This document shows, in pieces, positions 25,483-33,210 of a stretch of 64,000 nt of DNA. Source of the stretch: Lentzea cavernae. GTDB lineage: Bacteria; Actinomycetota; Actinomycetes; Mycobacteriales; Pseudonocardiaceae. The notes beneath the pieces were generated by a model. It saw nothing but the letters and a program-made list of their open reading frames with translations. It was not told where the DNA came from and made no database searches. The stretch spans positions 248,001 to 312,000 of the forward strand of contig NZ_BNAR01000004.1 in NCBI RefSeq assembly GCF_014653695.1. Reading direction: 5' to 3'. Positions within the stretch are counted from its first letter, which is position 1; every line of letters begins with the position of its first letter. A program made the position numbers and the translations under genes.

Positions 25483-25502
25483 TTAGTCACCAACTCTTAC
25501 TA
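25483..25502. promoter_or_regulatory. MarR-regulon operator motif, copy 4 (divergent)
   Basis: On the minus strand this reads TAGTAAGAGTTGGTGACTAA, matching the TAGTAAT.GTAGGTGAC core of copies 1-3. It lies between the MarR gene (start 25382) and the SDR gene (start 25604) and could serve both promoters. Confidence 0.5.
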
Positions 25503-25548
25503 CCTGCCCTGCGGCACCCCGCGAGCAGACTTCCCTTCCTGGCAACGT

Positions 25549-25586
25549 TGCAATCGTGTGCAGTGCAAGACTGCAATCGTGTGCAG
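25549..25586. repeat. 15-bp direct repeat upstream of the SDR gene
   Basis: TGCAATCGTGTGCAG occurs twice without change, at 25549-25563 and 25572-25586, 23 bases apart (about two helical turns). It sits 18 bases upstream of the SDR start. Spacing suggests a second regulator binding in tandem on one face of the DNA. Confidence 0.6.
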
Positions 25587-25603
25587 CGGTTCTGGAGATC
25601 ACT

Positions 25604-26392
25604 GTGCAGATAGATTTCACCGGTCGCCGCGTGCTCGTCACCGGGTCGACGGCCGGAATCGGCTTCGCGGCCGCCCGAGGCTTCCTGGCCGCAGGCGCCG
25701 CCGTCGTGATCAACGGCCGGAGCGAGGCGAGCGTCGGCGCCGCTCTCGCACGGCTGGGCGGACCGAACGCCTCGCTCGCGGGCTTCGCCGGAGACCTCGG
25801 CACCGAGGCCGGCTGCGCACGCCTGACGGCAGAGCATCCCGGCTTCGACGTCGTCATCAACAACATCGGCGTCTACGGACCGCAGGACTTCTTCGACGTG
25901 CCCGACTCCGAGTGGGAGCGCTACTTCCAGACCAACGTCATGTCCGGCGTGCGACTGGCACGGGCCTACGCACCGCGGATGGTCGACCAGGGCTGGGGAC
26001 GGATCGTCTTCGTCTCCTCGGAGTCGGCGATCAACATCCCCACCGACATGATCCACTACGGCTTCACCAAGACCTCCCAGCTCGCGATCTCCCGCGGGCT
26101 GGCCAAGCGGCTGGCCGGCACGGGCGTGACCGTCAACGCCGTCCTGCCCGGCCCCACCCTCTCCGAAGGTGTCGCCGAACTGCTCGAGGGCGACGCCGGA
26201 CGCAAGGGAGTCAGCGTGGAGCAGGCGGCCACCGACTTCGTGGCCGCACACCGCAGTTCGTCGATCCTGCGGCGCGCGGCCACGGTCGACGAGGTCGCCA
26301 ACATGATCCTCTACGTCAGCTCCGAGCAGGCCTCGGCCACCACAGGCGCGGCGCTGCGAGTCGACGGCGGCGTCGTCGACAGCATCGTCTAG
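25604..26392 (+). CDS. Short-chain dehydrogenase/reductase
   Basis: 262 residues from the GTG at 25604 (GGAG six bases upstream). Cofactor motif TGSTAGIG near residue 14, NNIG, catalytic Ser in SSES and the YGFTK motif (Tyr, Lys) are all present, and the end AALRVDGG is typical of classical SDRs. The basic residue in INGRSE after strand 2 suggests NADP(H). Co-transcribed with the nitroreductase 32 bases downstream; both probably belong to the MarR-linked group. Substrate unknown. Confidence 0.92.
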   Translation: MQIDFTGRRVLVTGSTAGIGFAAARGFLAAGAAVVINGRSEASVGAALARLGGPNASLAGFAGDLGTEAGCARLTAEHPGFDVVINNIGVYGPQDFFDVPDSEWERYFQTNVMSGVRLARAYAPRMVDQGWGRIVFVSSESAINIPTDMIHYGFTKTSQLAISRGLAKRLAGTGVTVNAVLPGPTLSEGVAELLEGDAGRKGVSVEQAATDFVAAHRSSSILRRAATVDEVANMILYVSSEQASATTGAALRVDGGVVDSIV

Positions 26393-26424
26393 CGAAATCC
26401 CTCAACCAGCACAGGAAGAACGCA

Positions 26425-27042
26425 ATGAGCCACCCCATCATCAGCGCCATCGAAGACCGGCAGACCATCAACCTGTTCGACCCCTCGCACGACATCAGCG
26501 AGGAGCAGATCAGCGACCTCGTCCGGCTGGCCACGAAGGCACCGACGTCGTTCAACCTCCAGAACTGGCGCTTCATCGCCGTCCGCAGCCCCGAGGCCAA
26601 GGCGCGGCTGCGCGCGGTGGGCTGGGACCAGCCCAAGATCACCGACGCGGCGGTCACGTTCATCGTCTGCGGCCAGCTCGCGGACCACGAGCACACCCCG
26701 GAACGCCTGGCACCGGCCGTCGAGGCGGGCATCATGCCCGGCGAGGTCGCCAACGGGTGGCAGGGCGCCGCGAAGAACCTCTACTTCGAACAGCCCCAGC
26801 GCTCCCGCGACGAGGCGGTGCGCAGCGCCACGTTCGGCGCCAACACGCTCATGTTCGCCGCGCACGCGCTCGGCATGGGAGCCGGCCCGATGAGCGGGTT
26901 CGACCCCGACGGCGTCGCCCGCGAGTTCGACCTGGCCGAGAACGAGATCCCGGTGATGCTGCTCGCGATCGGCTTCGCCGCGGAGGGGAACTGGTCGCAG
27001 AAGCCCCGCCGTCCCCTCTCCCAGGTGCTGCAGATCGTCTAG
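26425..27042 (+). CDS. Nitroreductase family protein (MhqN-like)
   Basis: 205 residues with the FMN-binding nitroreductase fold: AIEDRQTINLFDPSHDISEEQISDLVRLATKAPTSFNLQNWRFIAV at the N-terminus and the IPVMLLAIGF plus basic tail (QKPRRPLSQVL) at the C-terminus. MhqN, a nitroreductase-like protein, accompanies the dioxygenase MhqO in the Bacillus quinone regulon, so two-electron quinone or nitroaromatic reduction is the likely job. AGGAAG precedes the ATG at 26425. Confidence 0.9.
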   Translation: MSHPIISAIEDRQTINLFDPSHDISEEQISDLVRLATKAPTSFNLQNWRFIAVRSPEAKARLRAVGWDQPKITDAAVTFIVCGQLADHEHTPERLAPAVEAGIMPGEVANGWQGAAKNLYFEQPQRSRDEAVRSATFGANTLMFAAHALGMGAGPMSGFDPDGVAREFDLAENEIPVMLLAIGFAAEGNWSQKPRRPLSQVLQIV

Positions 27043-27043
27043 C

Positions 27044-27094
27044 ACCACGCAACGTGGTCGGTGCCGGTGCTCGTGGCGGTCGCCGGCACCGACC
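27044..27094 (+). terminator. Overlapping hairpins after the nitroreductase gene
   Basis: ACCACG-CAA-CGTGGT (27044-27058) begins two bases after the stop codon. It shares its last bases with a larger perfect 12-base inverted repeat, GGTCGGTGCCGG (27056-27067) and CCGGCACCGACC (27083-27094). The two cannot form together. Most simply this is the terminator of the SDR-nitroreductase operon; the larger stem lies inside the start of the next small open frame. Confidence 0.5.
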
Positions 27095-27315
27095 GCTTCG
27101 GAGCTCTCGTGCCACAGATGGGCAACGCTCTTCTCCTCGCCGGAAGCTCGCTGGTCGCGGGCTCGATCCTCTTCCTGCTCACAGCACGACTCGGCCGGGA
27201 CTTCCCGACCACGCCGGGGGAACGCCGACGCCTGGTGCGCAAGACCCAGCTCACCCGCGTCGTGCTTCTCCTGTCGGTGGTCGCGGTCTGCGCGGGCTGG
27301 TGGCTCGTCGCATGA
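27061..27315 (+). CDS. Small two-helix membrane protein, uncertain
   Basis: 84 residues with two hydrophobic segments (NALLLAGSSLVAGSILFLLTA and VVLLLSVVAVCAGWWLVA) joined by a basic loop (GERRRLVRKTQLTR), a believable membrane topology. The GTG at 27061 lies within a hairpin and has no ribosome binding site; the ATG at 27118 would keep both helices. No family recognised. It could be a chance frame in GC-rich DNA. Confidence 0.4.
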   Translation: MPVLVAVAGTDRFGALVPQMGNALLLAGSSLVAGSILFLLTARLGRDFPTTPGERRRLVRKTQLTRVVLLLSVVAVCAGWWLVA

Positions 27316-27680
27316 CCGGACGATCGCGCGGACGGCACCGCCTTCTCCGAACCCGCTCGCAAGCCACAGCTCCTGCAGTTCTTCTGGAAGGTTCAGCAGC
27401 TGTCGTGCGACACCCACCGATGCACAGGTTTGTCGTAGGCGGTTTAGCTGAAAGCCAGTTACCTCAAGGCATGCACTGACCGCCTCCACACTTTGCGTTC
27501 ATCTCTTGCCAACGCCCGCAGCAGCATTTCCAGGCCAATGCAGATTTACCTGTTCAGGGAAGACTCCACCCGTGAATTTGAGACCTGGAGCAGCCATCTT
27601 CTGGCTGACAACGGCAAAGACTCCTGGCGGAACGGTGCGCGATGGCATCCGTCCACCAGGAGTCACTGATGCGCTCGTGG
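27316..27680. other. Gap without a supported gene
   Basis: 365 bases between a small membrane-protein frame and the convergent secreted-protein gene. Short open frames exist on both strands but none has a ribosome binding site plus credible composition. I see no hairpin or promoter here. Confidence 0.4.
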
Positions 27681-28070
27681 TCAGCAGACGATGTCGGTGA
27701 GGTGAATGTCCTGGTGGTCGTGTACCCGGTGCCACCCCGGCCCGACGTTCTGGACGAAGGCGACCGTGCCTCGGCAACCAGGCGCGATGTAGAACCCGTC
27801 GGCGTCCTGGACCCCGTGGTCGTCGGAACTCTCACCAGGCCGCAGCACGACCCACGAGCCCGACTGGTTGCGAGAAGGCCAGTCCCTGGTGATGCGCAAG
27901 TTCTGGTTGTTGTCGTCGTTGTAGATGTCGCCGCAGATTCCGACGGTGCACAGAACCGTGATCGGCGGGGTTTCCTCCATCGGCCCCGGATCGGCCACGG
28001 CCACGCCAGAACCGGCCAGCAGCAGTCCCGCCGTGATTGCGACGGTGGCCGCGAGCAGTCGCTTGATCAT
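27681..28070 (-). CDS. Secreted small protein, hypothetical
   Basis: 129 residues from the ATG at 28070, preceded by GGGGG in a purine-rich site. A signal peptide (MIKRLLAATVAITAGLLLAGSGVAVA) leaves about 100 residues with four cysteines (VLCTVGICGD near the start, GCRGTV and the terminal DIVC), suggesting two disulfides. The mature sequence (LRITRDWPSRNQSGSWVVL...GFYIAPGCRGTVAFVQNVGPGWHRVHDHQDIHLTDIVC) resembles small actinomycete exported proteins of the peptidase-inhibitor-like kind, but I assign no function. Confidence 0.72.
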   Translation of the reverse strand: MIKRLLAATVAITAGLLLAGSGVAVADPGPMEETPPITVLCTVGICGDIYNDDNNQNLRITRDWPSRNQSGSWVVLRPGESSDDHGVQDADGFYIAPGCRGTVAFVQNVGPGWHRVHDHQDIHLTDIVC

Positions 28071-28382
28071 TGCATCCCCCTTCATCGAAGAAGCGCTTCT
28101 CGGCGCTCCTGAACCAACCGTGCCGCCGCCGAATCGCGAGCGGCAAGGATCTCCCCGGCTTCCGGGACGCTGGGACGGCGGGACGGTGTCTGAGCAGCGT
28201 CGATTCGGACGGTGTGGGACGCACGAAACTGCGACAACAATTCCATGCCACGTGGCCATTACAACTGGGGCACCTGGCAAACTTGCGGCGCGATCGGCGG
28301 AACTCCTCTCAAATTCGTACGTGCCGCGCCAGGGACGGCGCTACAACTGACACGCAGCCGGTCGATGATGAGCAGGGAGATC
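28071..28382. other. Divergent intergenic region
   Basis: 312 bases between the secreted small protein (minus) and the XRE-glycosidase fusion gene (plus). It should hold both promoters, but no confident -35/-10 pair or palindrome stands out. Confidence 0.35.
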
Positions 28383-30029
28383 ATGACCATCAGTCCTCGT
28401 GCCAAGGAATTCGGAGATCAGCTCGAACGATTCAAGCTGGCCAGCGGTCGCAGCTACGAGAGCATCGGCAAGAAGGCCCATCTGAGCAAGTCGGCGGTGC
28501 ACCGTTACTGCACGGGAGCCACCGTGCCACGGGAGTTCGCGGTAGTGGAACGCATCGCCCTGACATGCGGCGCGAACCGCACCGAGATGGCCCAGCTGCA
28601 CCACCTGTGGCTGCGCGCTGCAGCCGAGTCCGACACGCCCGAGGGGAAAATCCAGCCGGCCGAACCCCCGCCCTCGCCGGCTCCTCCGAGCACCGTCCGC
28701 TCCACCCGCCCCAAGCGCCCGCTCGCGTTGGCCGCCGTCACCACGGTGATGGCCGCGTTGCTCGTGTCGAGCTCGGCCAGCACCCACTCGGCCGGCAACC
28801 CCGCCACGGCGTCGGACCAGTGGGTAGTCGGCCCGGCGTGGGCGCTGCCGCCGACTCCTGTGCCGAGGACGCTGTTCGGCGTCACGATCAATAGCGCCAC
28901 GGGCGCGATGCCCGCCTTCCGCGTCGGCGCCGCGCGCTTCTGGGACGGTGGAACCCGCTGGTCGGAAATTCAACGGCGGCGCGGAGAGTTCGACTGGACA
29001 ACGCTGGACCGTCTGGTGAAGGGCGCCGAAGCCGCGGGCATACCGCCACTCTTCGTCTTCGGCGGAACCCCCAAGTGGGCCAATCCCAGCGGACCGGCCA
29101 CTCCGTACGCCGACAGCGTCTCCGCGCCACCCACCGACCTCGCCGACTGGGACGTTTTCGTTCAATCCCTGGTGAACCGGTACCGGGGCCGGATCGAGGC
29201 CTACGAGCTGTGGGTGCTGGCCAACGACCGGCGGTTCTACTCGGGCAGCGCGGAAACCCTCGCCGAGATGACGCGCAGGGCCCGCGAGATCATCCGCACG
29301 ACCGACCCGAAGGCGACAGTGCTCTGCCCCGGCATGGGAGAGCTGTGGAGTCCCAACGGCATCTCCTTCCTCAAGAGCTTCATCGAGGCCGGCGGCTACG
29401 ACCACTGCGACGTCGCGAGCATCAAGCTGTTCCAGCGCCGGCCGTCCGACCCACCCGAGACGATGCTCGACATCGTCACGTCGATCGACCGAATCATGCA
29501 CGAAGCCGGCATTCACCCGAGGCTGTGGAGCACCGGCACCACGTACTCAATCGCAATGCAGGACCGCCTCGACGACGCCACTGCCAAAAACCACGCGGTG
29601 CGCTTCTTCCTAACGGGTATCTACGCGCGCAAGGCCAACCTCGAACGCATGTACTTCTACAACTGGGGCGGCGTGAAGATCCCCATCGTGCTGCAACCCA
29701 TAGGAGGAGTGCCGACCAGCGCCGCGCTGGCCGTGGAACGACTACAACACTGGCTGGAGAACGCCAGCGTCCGTTCCTGCGGTCATGGCACCACGGCAAA
29801 CCTGCCGGAGAACGTCTGGCAGTGCGAGTTCACCGTGGTGGACCCCGATCAGAGCTACGACGCGACAATTCGCTGGACCGACAAGGGAACCGCCACCACC
29901 CCGGTTGGCCCAGGCGTCCAGGAACTGCGCCGCCTGGACGGCGAGGTTGAGGCTCTCCGTCCTGGCGGCACCGTCACGGTTGGCGAAGAACCTGTTCTCC
30001 TCGCGACGAGCCGTGCAACGCTGCGTTGA
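28383..30029 (+). CDS. XRE helix-turn-helix / membrane helix / glycosidase-like fusion
   Basis: 548 residues from the ATG at 28383 (GGGAG just upstream; ATGs at 28365 and 28368 are alternatives). Residues 8-80 form an XRE-type DNA-binding domain (SYESIGKKAHLSKSAVHRYCTGATVPREF). A Pro-rich linker leads to one membrane helix (about 112-130), then an outside TIM-barrel domain like GH39/GH5 (FWDGGTRWSEIQRRRGEFDWTTLDRLV, FVFGGTPKWA). The usual WNEAN acid/base motif reads WVLAN (277-281), and the usual WNTExNYG nucleophile motif reads WSTGTTYS (382-389). Both catalytic Glu seem lost, suggesting a glycan-sensing pseudo-enzyme. The function is inferred. Confidence 0.85.
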   Translation: MTISPRAKEFGDQLERFKLASGRSYESIGKKAHLSKSAVHRYCTGATVPREFAVVERIALTCGANRTEMAQLHHLWLRAAAESDTPEGKIQPAEPPPSPAPPSTVRSTRPKRPLALAAVTTVMAALLVSSSASTHSAGNPATASDQWVVGPAWALPPTPVPRTLFGVTINSATGAMPAFRVGAARFWDGGTRWSEIQRRRGEFDWTTLDRLVKGAEAAGIPPLFVFGGTPKWANPSGPATPYADSVSAPPTDLADWDVFVQSLVNRYRGRIEAYELWVLANDRRFYSGSAETLAEMTRRAREIIRTTDPKATVLCPGMGELWSPNGISFLKSFIEAGGYDHCDVASIKLFQRRPSDPPETMLDIVTSIDRIMHEAGIHPRLWSTGTTYSIAMQDRLDDATAKNHAVRFFLTGIYARKANLERMYFYNWGGVKIPIVLQPIGGVPTSAALAVERLQHWLENASVRSCGHGTTANLPENVWQCEFTVVDPDQSYDATIRWTDKGTATTPVGPGVQELRRLDGEVEALRPGGTVTVGEEPVLLATSRATLR

Positions 30030-30223
30030 TCAGCCGATCGCGTTGGCCTCGAGCACCGTCTGCTCGACCGTCCAAAGCTTCGGCACACAAGGACACGATC
30101 CCCTCGTCCGGGTTGCGCACGGTCACCGTCCAGCCCGCTCGGCTGACAGGTCGCGCCGCTGTCGACGTAGAACTCCACGGCCAGGCTGGCTACAACGCCC
30201 GAGCCGCGCGGCAACGAGACCAC
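30030..30223 (-). pseudogene. Decayed 3' end of a gene, two frameshifts
   Basis: On the minus strand three frames follow one another smoothly: VSLPRGSGVVASLAVEFY and DSGATCQPSG, then WTVTVRNPDEGIVSLCA, then KLWTVEQTVLEANAIG ending in TGA at 30032-30030. One extra base at each junction would explain this. The stop lies immediately after the XRE-glycosidase gene stop on the other strand. The upstream part is not recognisable. It looks like the remnant of a secreted or surface protein; the family is unknown. Confidence 0.4.
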
Positions 30224-30640
30224 AGCCGATCACGCTGCTCGACACGCCAACCTCCGCTCACTCCAGGAACACCAGCTACACCAGTAGAGCTCGCGTCCGG
30301 CTGGCCGCCTCCGCATCAGCGACCTGCGTGCCGACTCGACGTGATGTCGGTATGTGCGAACGCCATACATGTTGCCGTCATGAGCACATACAGCTGAACC
30401 ACACCGTATAGTCAGGGCTGTTGACATTTAGCAGGTTCGGTAATCGCGCGGTCACTACTACTCAGCCTGCACCCTCTGCAAAATGGCAAAACCAGGCAAG
30501 TCGAGCAGGATCCAAATAGTGTCCGCAGTGACCGAAGACAGACGAAGATTGTCGAGCAGATACAGCCTGCTGTCGCATTCGTCTACCAAATTTAAAAGAT
30601 GACCGACACAAGAAGAGAATCGTCATTCACTTTAAACTAA
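30224..30640. other. AT-richer gap without a supported gene
   Basis: About 420 bases of noticeably lower GC than the rest of the window, including runs such as AAATTTAAAAG. I find no open frame with coding character. Together with the pseudogene and the small membrane gene it looks like a site of past insertion or decay. Confidence 0.35.
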
Positions 30641-30676
30641 ACGATGGATTCGCCGAACACTCGGCGAGTCCATCGT
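30641..30676 (-). terminator. Intrinsic terminator after the small membrane protein
   Basis: A 16-base stem with a single mismatch (left arm ACGATGGATTCGCCGA, right arm TCGGCGAGTCCATCGT, loop ACAC). On the minus strand it is followed by a T-rich stretch (TTTAGTTTAAA), and it begins about 10 bases after the stop codon at 30686, so it ends that gene. Confidence 0.8.
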
Positions 30677-30685
30677 CATCTGACT

Positions 30686-30907
30686 TTAGCCGTCCTGATA
30701 TTTTTCACTCCGGCGCAGGTCGACGCGCCAAAACGCGTAATCGCCGATGAACAGCACCACCGAAAGCAAAAGAATCAACAGTGCATTCGACCAACTCGGC
30801 CAGCCGACTACGGCCGCGCCGATCAGGCAGAGCGCTGCGAGAGCCAGAACAAGTAGTCTGCTTCGTCCGATCCTGTCGTTCTTGATCCACCAAGCAGGCG
30901 ATTTCAC
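30686..30907 (-). CDS. Small two-helix membrane protein
   Basis: 73 residues. Two membrane helices (LLVLALAALCLIGAAVV and NALLILLLSVVLFIGDYAFW) follow a short basic N-terminus (KSPAWWIKNDRIGRSR). The GTG start has AGGAG three bases upstream and a strong terminator follows the stop, so this is probably a real monocistronic gene despite its size and relatively low GC. No family recognised. Confidence 0.6.
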   Translation of the reverse strand: MKSPAWWIKNDRIGRSRLLVLALAALCLIGAAVVGWPSWSNALLILLLSVVLFIGDYAFWRVDLRRSEKYQDG

Positions 30908-31704
30908 ATACTCCTACCTTCTGACAGGCCAACCATCGTGCGCCGAGTTTCCAAGCAGCCCACTGCAGCAGCCTGGATCTTACCGATGCGGTCTCTGGCA
31001 GTGAAGACTCCGATGCCGCCCTGCCTGGATCTTTTGCCATACGTCACTGTCTCGACGACCCTCTTCTTCACGGTTCGCACCTTCCAGCGGACTGCGGCCA
31101 CAAACCGCGCAATGGCGCACAGCAACAGCCCGGATCGGGCAAAGTCACATCTCGAACTGACGACACCGTCAGACCGCGCAGAGCCAGGCGCGGTGTCAGT
31201 CATCCGTCATCGGAAGACCAGCCGATGGGCTCCGATTTCTCGGTCCTAGGGCATACCCGCCGTCTGTCCCCCCTGGTTGAACATGAAGTTCAGCACTAGA
31301 AGGCGCACTACAAGCACCACTCCCAAGTAACCGCTGCCAAGTGCGGTCGGCACCCAGCCAGGTTCCACACATGCGGCCAGCCTTCCCGTTGTGCTCCTTC
31401 GAGCCTGACAAAGACTCAGAAACTCTTTGCGCAGCAGAGCTTCTCGCCAATCTCACCTAGCGACGACCTGCTCTGCGGTCGCACCTGTGTTGCGTCCTCC
31501 TATGATCCGCGAGGACAAGCAGTCCACCTTCATCACCAGATGATCGCCACCGACTCCAGGCTTTCGGCTGGGGTGATCCAGCCAGCTCGCCGCACGACCA
31601 TACGACCGAAGGATGATTCACAAGCGCCGTTGGGATGAGGCGCCACAGAGCGCAATCAGCCAGAGTAGGTGCGTACATCCGCGCATACGTGAGGCAAACC
31701 GGTT
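30908..31704. other. Gap with only doubtful open frames
   Basis: About 800 bases before the MFS gene. A 99-residue minus-strand frame (30904-31203) ends in a GTGA overlap with the small membrane protein gene, but its sequence is basic and low-complexity and its start has no ribosome binding site; I do not call it. No transposase-like frame or terminal inverted repeats were seen. GC is lower than in flanking DNA. Confidence 0.4.
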
Positions 31705-33210
31705 GTGACGAACTCTCCTCCCAGGTCACTGGTGGGCAGGCGCTGGCTCGTACTGGCGATCTTGTGCGCCAGCCTGCTGCTGGTGTCCGTGGACGCGACC
31801 GTGCTGCACATGGCGTTGCCGGCATTGGCGGAGGACCTGCGTCCGACGGCATCAGGACAGCTGTGGGTCATTGCGGTCTACTCGCTGGTCGCGGCACCCC
31901 TGCTGCTCGCTTTCGGCACGTTGGGCGATCGCTACGGCCGGCGCAGGATCCTGGTGCTCGGGTATGTCGTGTTCGGACTGGCGTCTCTTGCCTGCGCGTG
32001 GGCGCCCAACGTCGCTGTGCTGATCGCGGCCCGGGCCGTGCTCGGGGTCGGCGGTGCGATGATCATGCCTGCCACGCTGTCGTTGTTGCGCCAGGCCTTT
32101 CCCGACCGCGCCGAACGTCAGACGGCGATCGGCATCTGGAGCGGGGTGGCCGGTTCGGGGGCGGTGCTCGGTCCGCTGCTCGGCGGCTTCCTGGTGGAGG
32201 CGTTCTCGTGGCATGCCGCGTTTCTGATCAACGTGCCGGTGATGGCACTGGCGATCCCGCTGACGTACTGGTTGATCCCGGAGTCGGCGGACCCTCCTGA
32301 CGGGCCGTGGGACGTGCTGAGCGCGGTGCTGGCCGCGTTGGGTGTCATCGGGGTCGCCTTCGCGATCAAGCAAACCCCGCACGGCGGTGCCATGTTCGTG
32401 CTCGGGCCGGTCGCCGGGCTGCTCGGGTGCCTGTTGCTCGGCGCGTTCATCCGGCGGCAACGGAAACTCGCTGTCCCGCTGCTCGACGTGGCGCTGTTCC
32501 GCGACCGCGCGTTCAACGTCGCGGTCGGCAGTGTCCTGCTGGTCCTGACCTCGTTGGTGGGACTGGGACTGCTGTTCGCCCAGTACCTCCAGCTGGTTCT
32601 CGCGCTGCAGCCGATGCCCGCCGCGTTGCGGCTGATGTTCGTCATGGTCTCGGCCGTCATCGGCAGCGTCGTCGCCGGGCCGCTGTTGCAGCGGTTCGGG
32701 AACCGCCTGATGACGGTCGCCGGTTTCGCGGTCAGCGCTGTCGCCCTGGCGATCTGCGCCGTGGGGCTCACGGCGACGGAAAACCTGTGGTTGCTCGGAC
32801 CGGTGCTGGCCGCGACCGGGTTCGGTGTCTCGATCTCGCTCACGGCCGCCTCCGACGCGTTGCTCGCCGCGGCACCGGCAGAGCAGGCGGGCGCGGCCGC
32901 CGCGGTCGAGGAGACCGCGTACGAGCTCGGCGCCGGCCTTGGTGTCACCGTGCTGGGCAGCATCGCCACCCTGATCTACACAGTCAGTCTTCCCAGCACG
33001 GCGACGCAGGCCCGAGACGGTCTCACCGAGGCGACCACCGCCGCCGCCGGACTACCACCCGAAGCAGGCTCCCACCTGCTCGACGTGGCTCGCACCGCGT
33101 TCGTGACCGGCCTGCGGGCCGCGCTGGTGGTCGGCGCCGTCCTGTTCGTCCTGGCCACGATCGCCGCAGCACGTGCACTGCCCACAACGAAGGAATCACT
33201 CGACAAATGA
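31705..33210 (+). CDS. MFS drug exporter, DHA2 (14-helix) family
   Basis: 501 residues with about 14 hydrophobic segments. The first helix carries LVSVDATVLHMALPALAEDL, the motif of DHA2 exporters (usually LDxTIVNVALP), and the loop 2-3 motif reads GTLGDRYGRRRILVLG. Such proteins export antibiotics, dyes or cationic compounds using the proton gradient. The GTG start at 31705 has GAGG about 11 bases upstream. The following methyltransferase overlaps by 4 bases, so the pair may make and export, or modify and export, one compound. Confidence 0.93.
   Translation: MTNSPPRSLVGRRWLVLAILCASLLLVSVDATVLHMALPALAEDLRPTASGQLWVIAVYSLVAAPLLLAFGTLGDRYGRRRILVLGYVVFGLASLACAWAPNVAVLIAARAVLGVGGAMIMPATLSLLRQAFPDRAERQTAIGIWSGVAGSGAVLGPLLGGFLVEAFSWHAAFLINVPVMALAIPLTYWLIPESADPPDGPWDVLSAVLAALGVIGVAFAIKQTPHGGAMFVLGPVAGLLGCLLLGAFIRRQRKLAVPLLDVALFRDRAFNVAVGSVLLVLTSLVGLGLLFAQYLQLVLALQPMPAALRLMFVMVSAVIGSVVAGPLLQRFGNRLMTVAGFAVSAVALAICAVGLTATENLWLLGPVLAATGFGVSISLTAASDALLAAAPAEQAGAAAAVEETAYELGAGLGVTVLGSIATLIYTVSLPSTATQARDGLTEATTAAAGLPPEAGSHLLDVARTAFVTGLRAALVVGAVLFVLATIAAARALPTTKESLDK

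Noticed and set aside
30904..31203. 99-residue minus-strand frame overlapping the small membrane gene start
   Set aside because: No ribosome binding site, very basic and low-complexity; the GTGA overlap alone is not enough.
30030..31704. Possible insertion sequence or transposase remnant
   Set aside because: No transposase motif, no terminal inverted repeats and no target-site duplication could be found.
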